DNA of 64,000 nt from Herbiconiux sp. SALV-R1 (GTDB lineage: Bacteria; Actinomycetota; Actinomycetes; Actinomycetales; Microbacteriaceae), in NCBI RefSeq assembly GCF_013113715.1, contig NZ_CP053344.1, forward strand, positions 4,278,001-4,342,000, in the 5' to 3' direction. The notes below the pieces were generated by a model. The model made no database searches and was not told the origin of the DNA. It saw only the letters and a list, made by a program, of their open reading frames with translations. The position numbers and the translations under genes were made by a program. This document shows positions 9,383-17,586 of this stretch, in pieces (positions within the stretch are counted from its first letter, which is position 1; the number at the start of each line of letters is the position of its first letter).

Positions 9383-10881
9383 CGGGGGGATTCCTCCTGG
9401 TGGGTCGAGGGGGCGAGCGCGGTGAGTGCCGCGTCGAAGCGCGCGCGGGCGTCGTCGTAGACGCCCGCGGCACGCGGGTCGGGGTCGATGCGCGCCACCA
9501 CGCGGTGCGGCAGGTCGGCGTCGCTCCACCGCCAGACGCCGAGGCCCACGAACGCGATGGTCGCGGCGCCGAGTGTCGCCGCCTGCTGGTCGACGCTCGT
9601 GCGCACCAGCGTCGACTGCAGCACGTCGGCGTAGAGGCGGTTCCACCCGTCGCTCTGCGCACCACCGCCCGAGACGGTGAGCTCGTCGCGCGTCCCGCTG
9701 AGCTCCCGGATGCGGTCGAGACTCCGGCGCAGGGCGAAGGCGATGCCCTCGATACAGGCCCGCAGCAGCTCGGCCCGCGTGCTGCCGAGGGTGGCGCCCG
9801 TGATCGCACCACGTGCATCCGGACCCCCTTCGAGAGGCGTGCCTCCGGCGAGCATGGGGAGGAAGACGAGGCCGTTCGACCCGGGCGGTGCGGTGAGTGC
9901 TTCGGCGATGACCGCCTCGGCGTCGAGACCCGGTGCGAGCAGCCCCCGCCACCAGTCGAAGCTCGTGCCGCTGCTGAAGGTCGACAGCGCGCTCACGTGG
10001 AGGCCGGGGACGGCGTGGCGGAAGACGTAGGGGCGCGCGTCGACGTCGATGACGGGGCGGGCCGAGGTGACGGTCATCCAGCTCGACGATCCGAGCGCCG
10101 CATAAATGCGCCCCTCGGCGGTGCCGCGGGAGCCGAGCGCCATGGCGGCGTTGTCGACCGCGCCGGCGAACACGGGGATGCCGGGGCGGAGGCCCAGCGC
10201 TTCGGCGGCCTCGGGGGTGAGCGGCCCGACCTGGTCGGCACTCTCGCCCGGCTCAACGAGGAGCTCGCGGGGGAGACCCGCGGCCTCGAGCAGCTCGTCG
10301 TCGTAGCCGCCCGCCTCGAGGGAGTAGGCGCCCGAACCGCTGGCGTAGGAGTGGTCGGTGGCGAGCCGGCCGGTGAGGCGCAGGTTGATCCAGTCCTTCG
10401 AGCCGAGGAGGGTGCGCGTCGCGGCCCAGGTGTCGGGGTGCTCCGCCCGCAGGGCGCCCGCCTTGAAGAGCGGGTAGAGGGCGGCGCCGAAGCCGTTGCC
10501 GGTGCGCCGGTACCACTCCTCCTCGGGCACGGCGTCGAAGACGGGGGCGGTGTACGCCGCGCCCCGGGTGTCAGACCAGATCGGAGTGCTCTGCTGCACC
10601 AGCTCGCCCTCGGAGTCGAGCGCGACGATGCCGAGGCTCTGCCCGGAGAGGGCGATCGCCGACACCCGCGCGGCGAGGTCGGGAACCTGCTGGGCGAGCT
10701 CGCGGGTGGAGGCGACCACCGCATCCCACCAGTCGGCCGGCCGCTGCTCGGCCCGGCCGGGGGAGGGGTGTTGGGTCGGATAGCGGCTCACCGTCTCGGC
10801 GAGGCAGCTGCCGTCGTCGGCCCAGGCCGCCGCCTTGCAGCCTCCCGTGCCGAGGTCGAAGGCGAGAGCGAGCTCGGGCAT
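9379..10881 (-). CDS. FGGY-family carbohydrate kinase
   Basis: A 500-residue kinase of the xylulokinase/glycerol kinase superfamily. It starts with LAFDLGTGGCKAAAW (first phosphate-binding loop), has SGQSLG, the probable catalytic base Asp243 in GAVDNAAMALG, and the C-terminal phosphate loop SGGGAQSDGWNRLYADVL. It phosphorylates a sugar or polyol with ATP in the cytoplasm. It is coupled to the SDR gene by a 4-base overlap and follows the AroE-like gene after only 4 bases. A xylulokinase annotation would be automatic; the neighbours (DeoC-like aldolase, RbsD) leave L-rhamnulose-, fuculose- or pentulose-type substrates open. Confidence 0.88.
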   Translation of the reverse strand: MPELALAFDLGTGGCKAAAWADDGSCLAETVSRYPTQHPSPGRAEQRPADWWDAVVASTRELAQQVPDLAARVSAIALSGQSLGIVALDSEGELVQQSTPIWSDTRGAAYTAPVFDAVPEEEWYRRTGNGFGAALYPLFKAGALRAEHPDTWAATRTLLGSKDWINLRLTGRLATDHSYASGSGAYSLEAGGYDDELLEAAGLPRELLVEPGESADQVGPLTPEAAEALGLRPGIPVFAGAVDNAAMALGSRGTAEGRIYAALGSSSWMTVTSARPVIDVDARPYVFRHAVPGLHVSALSTFSSGTSFDWWRGLLAPGLDAEAVIAEALTAPPGSNGLVFLPMLAGGTPLEGGPDARGAITGATLGSTRAELLRACIEGIAFALRRSLDRIRELSGTRDELTVSGGGAQSDGWNRLYADVLQSTLVRTSVDQQAATLGAATIAFVGLGVWRWSDADLPHRVVARIDPDPRAAGVYDDARARFDAALTALAPSTHQEESPR

Positions 10882-10885
10882 CGGA

Positions 10886-11860
10886 TCAGCGGGTCGCGCG
10901 CGCGAGGGCGCTGAGGGCGTCGAAGCCGGCGCCCGAGGTGGGGATGTCGATGTGGAACACCTCGGCGATCACCTGGGTCCAGCCGTGCACGAAGTACACC
11001 CAGCCGTCTTCGACCCGCACGCCCCGCTCGACGGGCTGCGCCCGCGCCTGGTCGAGGAAGACCAGGTCGCCCCGGTAGTTGAGGTCCCAGGCGATGGCGT
11101 CGCGGGGGAAGACCGCGGCGCCCGTGAGGGGGGAGCCGGGCGCGTCTTTGCCGAGCCCGGTCGCGTTCACGACGAGGGCGCCCGGTGCGAGGCTCTGCAG
11201 CACGCGATCATTCTCCTCCGGGCTCGGCACGAGCACGTACTCGAACCGGGTCGTCGTCTCGAGCGACTCGTGGATGCTGCGGATGTGGTCGAGGCGTTCG
11301 GCCGAGCGGTTGGTCACGATGAGCCGCTCCGGCCGGTTCGCGCCGGCGTCGGGTCGGGTGAGGTACCAGCTCATCGCGATGGTCGACCCGCCGGCGCCGA
11401 GGCAGAGCGCTTCGGAACCGCGGCCGCTCGACCAGTAGTCGTCGCCGAGGAAGGCGTCGAGGGCGAGGCCGCTCGAGATGGGGTCTTTGGCGTGGCAGAC
11501 GAGCGCGCCGTCGCGCTTCGAGATGCAGCTGGTCTCACCCATCAGTCGCGCGAACGGGTCGATCTCGTCGAACAGGTCGGCGCAGGCGGCGAACAGGTCG
11601 AGCTTGTGGGTGGTGACCAGCGCGCCGAGGCTCAGCGGGTCGTTCGCGATGAACTCGACGACGGCCCGGTACTGCTCGGCGGGGGCGTGCAGCGGCAGGT
11701 CGATGCCCTGCAGGCGGGCGTCGCGCAGGCCCAGGTGCTCCGCCCAGCGCGGGAAGACGCGCTGGATCGAGGAGCTGCCCGTCGTCACGCCGATGAAGTA
11801 CAGGGTCGGCTGGGTCGCCGGCGCGAGCACGTCGGGGGTCAGTGTGGTGATGAGCGTCAT
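10886..11860 (-). CDS. Shikimate dehydrogenase-like oxidoreductase
   Basis: A 324-residue protein of the AroE superfamily. It has a substrate-binding half with TTHKLDLF (equivalent of the catalytic Lys), a Rossmann half with LGAGGSTIAMSWYL and VTNRSAERL, and NATGLGKDAPGSPL near the end. It is about 50 residues longer than housekeeping AroE and sits in a sugar operon, so a role in shikimate synthesis is unlikely. It more probably oxidises a hydroxyacid or polyol intermediate. It overlaps the DeoC-like gene by 4 bases. Families such as quinate/shikimate-type dehydrogenases of catabolic operons are the closest analogy. Confidence 0.8.
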   Translation of the reverse strand: MTLITTLTPDVLAPATQPTLYFIGVTTGSSSIQRVFPRWAEHLGLRDARLQGIDLPLHAPAEQYRAVVEFIANDPLSLGALVTTHKLDLFAACADLFDEIDPFARLMGETSCISKRDGALVCHAKDPISSGLALDAFLGDDYWSSGRGSEALCLGAGGSTIAMSWYLTRPDAGANRPERLIVTNRSAERLDHIRSIHESLETTTRFEYVLVPSPEENDRVLQSLAPGALVVNATGLGKDAPGSPLTGAAVFPRDAIAWDLNYRGDLVFLDQARAQPVERGVRVEDGWVYFVHGWTQVIAEVFHIDIPTSGAGFDALSALARATR

Positions 11861-12564
11861 GCTGTGCGGTCCTCCCGGGTCGCGGCGACGGCGTCGAGCG
11901 CCGCGGTCTGGTTCATGCCGAAGCGGGTGACCCCCGCATCCGCCATCGCACGGATGGTGGCCAGGTCGCGCACGCCTCCGGCGGCCTTCACCCGGGCCCG
12001 CCCGGCGGCGCGCTCGACGATGAGACGCACGTGGTCGAGGGTGGTGGGCACGCCCGACCAGCCGGTGCCGGTCTTGATCCAGGGCACGCCGGCCGCGATC
12101 GCGGCGTCGACGCCGAGGCGGATGTCGTCGTCGCCCAGGCGGCCGACCTCGAGGATGGCGCGCAGCGGCACCCTCCCGTCGACGAGCTCGACGATGGCGC
12201 GCAGCTCCCGCTCGACGTAGTCGCCCTCACCCGAGCGGAGGCGGCCTATGGCGACCACCACGTCGAGCTCCTGCACTCCGGCGTCGAGCAGCTCGGTCGC
12301 CTCGGCGACTTTCGTCGCCGTCGTGGGCCCGCCGCTCGGGAAGCCGACGGGCGACCCGGCGAGGGTGTCGCCGCCGTCGAGCAGCTCTTTCAGCACCGGG
12401 AGCCAGTTCGGCAGCACGTGGGCGCTGACGAATCCGCCGGCGCGGGCGTCGGCGGCGAGGCGCTCGATGTCGTGCCGGTCGTGCTGCGCCTGCACGCAGC
12501 TGATGTCGATGTGGCGGGGGAGCGTCGCGAGCAGCTCCGCCGTGGTGATGACTGCCTCAGGCAC
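11857..12564 (-). CDS. DeoC/LacD-type class I aldolase (deoxyribose-phosphate aldolase family)
   Basis: A 235-residue (beta/alpha)8 aldolase. Asp101 (ELDVVV), the probable Schiff-base Lys164 (WIKTGTGW) and Lys193 (ARVKAAGGVRD) correspond to the DeoC catalytic triad. It would cleave a phosphorylated sugar to an aldehyde and a triose or 2-carbon unit. The operon has an FGGY kinase but no nucleoside phosphorylase or phosphopentomutase. A role in nucleoside catabolism is therefore less likely than cleavage of the sugar phosphate made by the neighbouring kinase. It overlaps the cupin isomerase gene by 8 bases. Confidence 0.87.
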   Translation of the reverse strand: MPEAVITTAELLATLPRHIDISCVQAQHDRHDIERLAADARAGGFVSAHVLPNWLPVLKELLDGGDTLAGSPVGFPSGGPTTATKVAEATELLDAGVQELDVVVAIGRLRSGEGDYVERELRAIVELVDGRVPLRAILEVGRLGDDDIRLGVDAAIAAGVPWIKTGTGWSGVPTTLDHVRLIVERAAGRARVKAAGGVRDLATIRAMADAGVTRFGMNQTAALDAVAATREDRTA

Positions 12565-13159
12565 CGTAGCCTCCGTGGTCGGGGTTGTCGCGGGTGGTCC
12601 ATCCCTCGTCGGATGCGACGACGAGAGTGCTCATGCCCCCCGCCCTCTCGATGATGCCGTAGTCCTGCCCGGCGTCGGTGGCGTAGCAGAACAGGGTCTG
12701 CAGCACCTCGTCGCCGACGTTGACGCTGCGGTGCACCCAGCCGCCCGGCACGTGCACGACGGTGCCGGGGCCGATGGGCACCGCGCGCGACTCGCCGGTG
12801 AGTGAGTCGAGCAGCATGACGCCCGAGCCCGCGATGCCGTAGTACATCTCGGCGTGCTCGCTCCGGGCGTGCAGGTGACCGCGGGTCATCGCGTACTCCT
12901 CGCCCACCCGGCCGGGGCGGAGCACGCTGAGGCCGATGGTGAGGGCGCCGTCACCCTGCTCGACGATGCTGCTGTCGACCCAGTAGACGGGCGAGCCGTC
13001 GTGGGCGTCGAGTGCTTCGGCGAAGGCGTCGGCGTCGCGGTAGAGACCGGCCAGATCGGTGAGGTGCTTCTCGTAGCGCTCGGCGGGCCCGGTCAGCCGG
13101 GCGCGCAGGGCGTCGACGTCGAGGGCGGCCGGTTCGGCCGGGTGTGCAGCGTCGCACAT
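12557..13159 (-). CDS. Cupin-type glucose-6-phosphate isomerase family protein
   Basis: A 200-residue protein of the archaeal-type (cupin) phosphoglucose isomerase family. The metal-binding signature is visible: His95 and His97 in TRGHLHA, Glu104 in EMYYG, and His143 in GGWVHRS. These enzymes interconvert aldose and ketose phosphates with a bound metal. The ATG at 13159 has AGAGGAG five bases upstream. It is the first gene of the six-gene operon 13159-8268. Bacteria rarely use this form as their housekeeping Pgi, so here it is probably dedicated to the imported sugar. Confidence 0.85.
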   Translation of the reverse strand: MCDAAHPAEPAALDVDALRARLTGPAERYEKHLTDLAGLYRDADAFAEALDAHDGSPVYWVDSSIVEQGDGALTIGLSVLRPGRVGEEYAMTRGHLHARSEHAEMYYGIAGSGVMLLDSLTGESRAVPIGPGTVVHVPGGWVHRSVNVGDEVLQTLFCYATDAGQDYGIIERAGGMSTLVVASDEGWTTRDNPDHGGYGA

Positions 13160-13203
13160 GGGAGCTCCTCTGAAAGGGGACGGGGCGTGGTGGTGCCCGA
13201 ATG

Positions 13204-13218
13204 CGTAGTAAGACTACA
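13204..13218 (-). promoter_or_regulatory. RpiR-type operator, CGTAGT-AAG-ACTACA
   Basis: Perfect GTAGT/ACTAC inverted repeat. Read on the minus strand it contains TAGTCT (13216-13211), a good -10 box for the six-gene operon starting at 13159. Confidence 0.8.
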
Positions 13219-13276
13219 GGATGCGGGCTCAGGTCCCAACATCCACCCCGGCTCGGGCTATATTTCGGCCCAGATG

Positions 13277-13291
13277 TGTAGTTGTGCTACT
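13277..13291 (+). promoter_or_regulatory. RpiR-type operator, TGTAGT-TGT-GCTACT
   Basis: Copy of the locus-wide palindrome 9 bases before the ATG of the GH2 gene at 13300. A TATATT hexamer at 13259-13264 could be the -10 box, which places the operator at or just after the transcription start. No clear ribosome-binding site is seen before 13300. Confidence 0.75.
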
Positions 13292-13299
13292 TCTGGGGT

Positions 13300-15891
13300 A
13301 TGACTTTCGTCGCGCTCACCTCCGGCTGGACCGTTCGAGCAGTGGCGGGCCCGGTGCCCGACACGCTTTGCGAGACGCTCGCTGGGGGTGTGCCCGCGAC
13401 GGTTCCGGGTGTCGTGCACACCGACCTGCTGGCGGCGGAGCTCATCCCCGACCCCTACGTCGACGACAACGAGTCGCTGCTGGCGTGGATCGGCCGGTGC
13501 ACGTGGAGCTACGGCATCACGTTCTCGTGGAGCGACGATGCATCCGACCGGGTCGACCTGGTCGCCGACGGCCTCGACACGGTGGCGACGGTCGCGCTCA
13601 ACGGCGTCGCGGTCGCGGCGACGCGCAACCAGCACCGCTCCTGGCGCTGGGACGTGCGGCACCTGCTCCGGGAGGGTGTCAACGAGCTCGTCGTGACCTT
13701 CGGGTCGGCCCTCGATCACGCGGAGGAGCGGGAGCGGGTGCTGGGGGTGCGGCCGCATTCCTACGTGCATCCGTTCAACACGATTCGCAAGACGGCGTGC
13801 AATTTCGGGTGGGACTGGGGGCCGGCGCTCGTGACCGCCGGAATCTGGCGGCGCATCGGCCTGGAGTCGTGGAGCGGGGTGCGCATCGCGGCGGTGCGGC
13901 CGATCGTGCGCGGCGGGCGCGCGGGCGCGGGTGTGGCGGCGGGTGCCGGTGCGGGTGCCGGTGCGGGTGCCGCCGCCGGTGCGGGCGCAGGCCGCGGGGT
14001 CGCCGTGCACGTCGACGTCGAGCGGGCGGCGACCGCGGGGGAGGGCGAGGGCGAGCTCGAGCTCGAGATCACGGCGACCGTCGCCGGGGTCGAAGCGCGT
14101 GCCGTGCTCTCCGCCGGGGTGACGTCGGCCGTGCTCGACCTCGCGGTTCCGCACGCCGAGCTGTGGTGGCCGCGCGGCCACGGCGAGCAGCCGCTCTACG
14201 AGCTCATCGTCACCGCGGGCGGCGACAGGTGGGAGAAGCGCATCGGCTTCCGCTCCGTCGAACTCGACACCTCGCCCGACTTCGACGGGAGCGCCTTCTC
14301 CCTCCGCGTGAACGGGGAGGCCGTGTACGTGCGCGGCGCCAACTGGATTCCCGACGACACCTTCTTCCCACGCTCCACCCGCGAGAGCCTCGCCGCCCGT
14401 TTCGCCGACGCCACCGAGGCGGGCATGAACCTGCTGCGCGTGTGGGGCGGCGGCATCTACGAGTCGGAGGAGTTCTACGAGCTCGCCGACGAGCAGGGGC
14501 TCCTGGTCTGGCAGGACTTCCTGCTCGCCTGCGCCGCCTACAGCGAAGACGCCGAGCTGTGGGAGGAGTTCGCCGCCGAGGCGCGAGAAGCGGTGACGCG
14601 GCTCACCGCCCACCCGAGCCTCGTGCTGTGGAACGGCGGCAACGAGAACCTCTGGGGCTACATCGACTGGGAGTGGCGTGCGCGCCTCGAGGACATGACC
14701 TGGGGCGAGGGGTACTACCAGGAGCTCTTCCCGTCGATCGTCGCCGAGCTCGCGCCGGGCACGCCGTACTCGGCGGGGAGCCCTTACGGGTTCAGCCGCT
14801 ACGTGCATCCGAACGACCCCGCGCACGGCACGACCCACATCTGGGACGTCTGGAACAAGGTCGACTACGAGACCTACCGCTCCTACCGCGCGCGCTTCGT
14901 CTCGGAGTTCGGGTTCCAGGGGCCGCCGGCCTGGTCGACGCTGTTCTCGGTGGTGCACGATGAGCCGGCCGATCCGTTCGGCGCGACGATGCTCGTGCAC
15001 CAGAAGGCGCGGGAGGGCAACGCCAAGCTCGAGCGCGGGCTGGGCGCGCACATCGCGCGGTGGAACTCGATCGACGACTGGCACTGGGCCACGCAGCTCA
15101 ACCAGGCACGGGCCGTCGCTTTCGGCATCGAGCACTTCAGGTCGCTGCACCCGCTCAACCAGGGGTCGATCGTCTGGCAGCTGAACGACTGCTGGCCGGT
15201 GATCTCGTGGGCCGCTGTCGACTCGCTGGGGCACCGCAAACCGCTCTGGCACGCTCTGCGCCGCGTGTTCGCCGATCGGCTCGTGTCGGTGCAGCCGCGC
15301 TCGTCAGGGCTGTCGCTCGCACTGCACGACGACGCGGCCGAGGCGTGGGAGACGACCGCCGTGCTCCGCCGCCTGACGCTCGCCGGCGAGGAGCTGGCGC
15401 GCACCGAGCACACGCTGCGGGTTCCGGCGCGGGAGAGTCTCACGCTGCCCCTCCCGCCCGAGATCGGCATGCCGGGCGACCCGCGGGGCGAGGTCGTCGT
15501 GGCAGACCTGGGCACGGGAGAGCGGGCGCTGTGGTGGTTCGCCGAAGACCCCCAGCTGCTCGTCGAGCGGCGCCCCTACCGCGCCTCGGCCGTGGAGGAG
15601 CGCCCCGGCGCCTACCGGGTCTCGATCACCGCCACCGCCGTGCTGAAAGACCTCACGCTGCTGGTCGACCGCGCACATCCCGACGCCAGGGTCGACCGGG
15701 CGCTCGTCACCCTGCTGCCCGGCGAGACCGCCGTCTTCACCGTGCACGCACCCGCGGGCCTCGACCCGCTCGCCCTCCTGCACGAGCACGTGGTGCGCAG
15801 CGCGAACGACCTGGTGCCGCCGAGGGCCGCCCCGTCAGTCGCGACGCCCGGTGGGGTGCAGGGGGAACGGATGCGGGTCAGCGCCAGGTGA
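13300..15891 (+). CDS. GH2-family glycosidase, probable beta-mannosidase
   Basis: An 863-residue intracellular protein (no signal peptide) with the GH2 layout: jelly-roll N-domain, Ig-like domain and TIM barrel. Probable acid/base Glu449 is in WNGGNENLWGY and nucleophile Glu536 in VSEFGFQGPP. The NFGWDWGP, MLRVWGGGIYE-like and WQLND motifs are typical of beta-mannosidases. It would remove terminal beta-linked mannose (or a related sugar) from imported oligosaccharides. A Gly/Ala-rich linker (about residues 207-233), coded by a 12-bp tandem repeat, lies between the first two domains. The ATG at 13300 is used; a TTG at 13283 region is inside the operator. It is one of two GH2 enzymes in the locus. 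Confidence 0.85.
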   Translation: MTFVALTSGWTVRAVAGPVPDTLCETLAGGVPATVPGVVHTDLLAAELIPDPYVDDNESLLAWIGRCTWSYGITFSWSDDASDRVDLVADGLDTVATVALNGVAVAATRNQHRSWRWDVRHLLREGVNELVVTFGSALDHAEERERVLGVRPHSYVHPFNTIRKTACNFGWDWGPALVTAGIWRRIGLESWSGVRIAAVRPIVRGGRAGAGVAAGAGAGAGAGAAAGAGAGRGVAVHVDVERAATAGEGEGELELEITATVAGVEARAVLSAGVTSAVLDLAVPHAELWWPRGHGEQPLYELIVTAGGDRWEKRIGFRSVELDTSPDFDGSAFSLRVNGEAVYVRGANWIPDDTFFPRSTRESLAARFADATEAGMNLLRVWGGGIYESEEFYELADEQGLLVWQDFLLACAAYSEDAELWEEFAAEAREAVTRLTAHPSLVLWNGGNENLWGYIDWEWRARLEDMTWGEGYYQELFPSIVAELAPGTPYSAGSPYGFSRYVHPNDPAHGTTHIWDVWNKVDYETYRSYRARFVSEFGFQGPPAWSTLFSVVHDEPADPFGATMLVHQKAREGNAKLERGLGAHIARWNSIDDWHWATQLNQARAVAFGIEHFRSLHPLNQGSIVWQLNDCWPVISWAAVDSLGHRKPLWHALRRVFADRLVSVQPRSSGLSLALHDDAAEAWETTAVLRRLTLAGEELARTEHTLRVPARESLTLPLPPEIGMPGDPRGEVVVADLGTGERALWWFAEDPQLLVERRPYRASAVEERPGAYRVSITATAVLKDLTLLVDRAHPDARVDRALVTLLPGETAVFTVHAPAGLDPLALLHEHVVRSANDLVPPRAAPSVATPGGVQGERMRVSAR
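13939..13974 (+). repeat. In-frame 12-bp tandem repeat inside the GH2 gene
   Basis: Three copies of a GCGGGTGCCGGT-type unit (the third imperfect) encode alternating Ala-Gly in the interdomain linker of the GH2 enzyme. Such arrays can change length by slippage without breaking the frame. Confidence 0.75.
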
Positions 15892-15954
15892 GCCAGCGGG
15901 CCGGCGTCGGCGTCGGCTAGGCCTGAATTAACGCCAGGTGAGCCAGCAGGCCGG
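15882..15954. repeat. 23-bp direct repeat at a convergent gene junction
   Basis: CGCCAGGTGAGCCAGC plus GGCCGG occurs at 15882-15904 and again at 15932-15954, exactly 50 bases apart with one mismatch. The second copy encodes the last residues (WLTWR) of the phosphotriesterase-like gene. The first copy carries the same coding end, with its own stop, and overlaps the stop of the GH2 gene. Confidence 0.85.
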
Positions 15955-16863
15955 GTTCGCCGTGGTGATGCGGGCGGCGGCCTCGGGGCCGACGGCACGC
16001 ACCACGCGCGGCAGGAAGCGCTCGCCGAGGTAGGCGAGGCCGGGCAGGCCGCCGTAGGCGCGGTAGCGGGAGGCGCGGGCCACGTCGCCGCCGAGCAGCA
16101 CGCGGTCGCCGTGGCCGGTCTGCACGAGCTCGTCGACGAGCTCGACGATCACCGAGTCGGGCCACTCGCGATGCCGTGCCGGCCCGTCGACGCCCAGGTA
16201 CGCGCCGCGGGCGGCGAGTTCGCCGAGCAGCCCCGCGTCGGGGTTGCGATCGATGTGCGCGAGCGCGACGGCGTCGGCGGCCACCCCGTGCGAACCGAGC
16301 AGGTCGAGCACCTCGTGGGCCGCGCTGCCGTGCTCGAGATGCACCATGACGGGAGCGCCGGTGGCGGCGTGCGCCACGCCCACCGCCTCCAGGCAGCGCG
16401 AAGCGGCCGCGTCGATGCGCCAGTAGCCGAGACCCGCCTTGAGCAGCCCGGCGCGGGGAGCCTCCCGGTCGGGCTCGGGGTCGAGCCCCTCCCGCGCACC
16501 GTGCTCGAGGTCGCGCACGAAGGCTGCGGTGAGCGTCGCGGCGTCGGCCGCGAGCAGCGGGGAGTCCGCCGCGTAGTGCTCGCGCCGGTGCACGCCCGTC
16601 GTCATCACCACCCGCAGACCCGTCGCCCGCGCGATGCGCGCGAGCGCGACGGGCCGGCGGCCGAGGCCGAGGGGCGTCGCGTCGACCATCGCCGCGAACC
16701 CCGACCCGAGCAGCGACGCCGCCTCCTCGCCGCTCGCCCGCTCGTCGTCGAGGTCGTCGCCCGGCAAGAGGGGCGACACCTGGAAGAGGTGCTCGTGGTA
16801 GTCGGTCGGTCCGAGCTCGCCCGGGTCGATGTCGCCCGAGACGGTGCGGATGCGCCCGGTCAT
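15928..16863 (-). CDS. Phosphotriesterase-like amidohydrolase, possible lactonase
   Basis: A 311-residue protein of the phosphotriesterase family. All expected metal ligands appear: HEH near the N-terminus (TDYHEHLF), the bridging Lys in LLKAGLGYW, His in MVHLEHG, His in ALAHIDRN, and Asp in LLGGDVAR. Family members hydrolyse lactones, phosphoesters or sugar-phosphate lactones. It overlaps the KDPG-type aldolase gene by 4 bases (ATGA), which makes opening of a sugar lactone before aldol cleavage the likeliest job. Its extreme 3' end is duplicated 50 bases downstream. Confidence 0.8.
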   Translation of the reverse strand: MTGRIRTVSGDIDPGELGPTDYHEHLFQVSPLLPGDDLDDERASGEEAASLLGSGFAAMVDATPLGLGRRPVALARIARATGLRVVMTTGVHRREHYAADSPLLAADAATLTAAFVRDLEHGAREGLDPEPDREAPRAGLLKAGLGYWRIDAAASRCLEAVGVAHAATGAPVMVHLEHGSAAHEVLDLLGSHGVAADAVALAHIDRNPDAGLLGELAARGAYLGVDGPARHREWPDSVIVELVDELVQTGHGDRVLLGGDVARASRYRAYGGLPGLAYLGERFLPRVVRAVGPEAAARITTANPACWLTWR

Positions 16864-17513
16864 TGCGGCAGCGCGGCGACGAAGCGGCGCGCGGTCTCGG
16901 TGATGCCCTCCCAGTCGCCGCTGTCGAGCCGAGCCCGCGAGCACAACTCGCTGCCGGCCCCGAGCACCACGGCGCCGGCGTCGAGCCAGGCGGGGATGGT
17001 CTCCGGGTTCACCCCTCCGGTCGGGCAGAAGTCGACCTCGGGGAACGGCCCGCGGAGCGACCGCAGGTAGGCGGGCCCGCCGAGCGACGCGGGGAAGAGC
17101 TTCACCACGTCGGCGCCCTCGGCCAGCGCCGCCAGCACGTCGCTGGGGCTGAGGGCCCCGAGCAGCAGGGCTGCGCCCGAGCTGCGCAGGGCGGGGGTGA
17201 GCGACGGATGCGTGCCCGGCGAGACCAGGAAGGTGGCGCCCGCCTCGACGGCTTCGCCCGCCTGTTCGGGCCGGGTCACCGTTCCGGCGCCCAGCACCAC
17301 CTCGTCGCCGTGGCGCCGCGCGATCTCGGCGATCGCCTCCGTCGCCCCCGGCGTGGTGAAGGTGATCTCGATTCCGCGCACCCCGCCCGCGACGAGGGAG
17401 TCGACGCCGCGCACGGCGCTCGCCGCATCGGAGGCCCGCACCACGGCGACGAGCCGGGTGGCGCGGAGGGCGTCGACGGTGTGGGCACGGTCGATGAGTG
17501 TCGTGGCGGTCAT
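16860..17513 (-). CDS. eda: KDPG/KHG-type aldolase (2-dehydro-3-deoxy-phosphogluconate aldolase family)
   Basis: A 217-residue class I aldolase. Glu49 (GIEITF) and Schiff-base Lys138 (VVKLFPAS) match the family, as do GAGTV and the C-terminal phosphate-binding GGVNPE. It splits 2-keto-3-deoxy sugar acids, usually phosphorylated, to pyruvate plus an aldehyde. GAGGAG lies five bases upstream of the ATG. It follows the 2-hydroxyacid dehydrogenase after 73 bases and is coupled to the phosphotriesterase-like gene. No dehydratase for making its substrate is present in the window. The symbol is by family only. Confidence 0.85.
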   Translation of the reverse strand: MTATTLIDRAHTVDALRATRLVAVVRASDAASAVRGVDSLVAGGVRGIEITFTTPGATEAIAEIARRHGDEVVLGAGTVTRPEQAGEAVEAGATFLVSPGTHPSLTPALRSSGAALLLGALSPSDVLAALAEGADVVKLFPASLGGPAYLRSLRGPFPEVDFCPTGGVNPETIPAWLDAGAVVLGAGSELCSRARLDSGDWEGITETARRFVAALPQ

Positions 17514-17586
17514 GGTCTCTCCTCGAGCAGCGGTACGGGAAGCGAAGGGCGTGAGGCGACCGGTGCCGCTGGCCCGACAGGTGGTG

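Noticed and set aside
13939-13974. Tandem repeat considered as a CRISPR or VNTR outside genes
   Set aside because: The units are 12 bp, adjacent, in frame and inside the GH2 coding sequence. There are no spacers.
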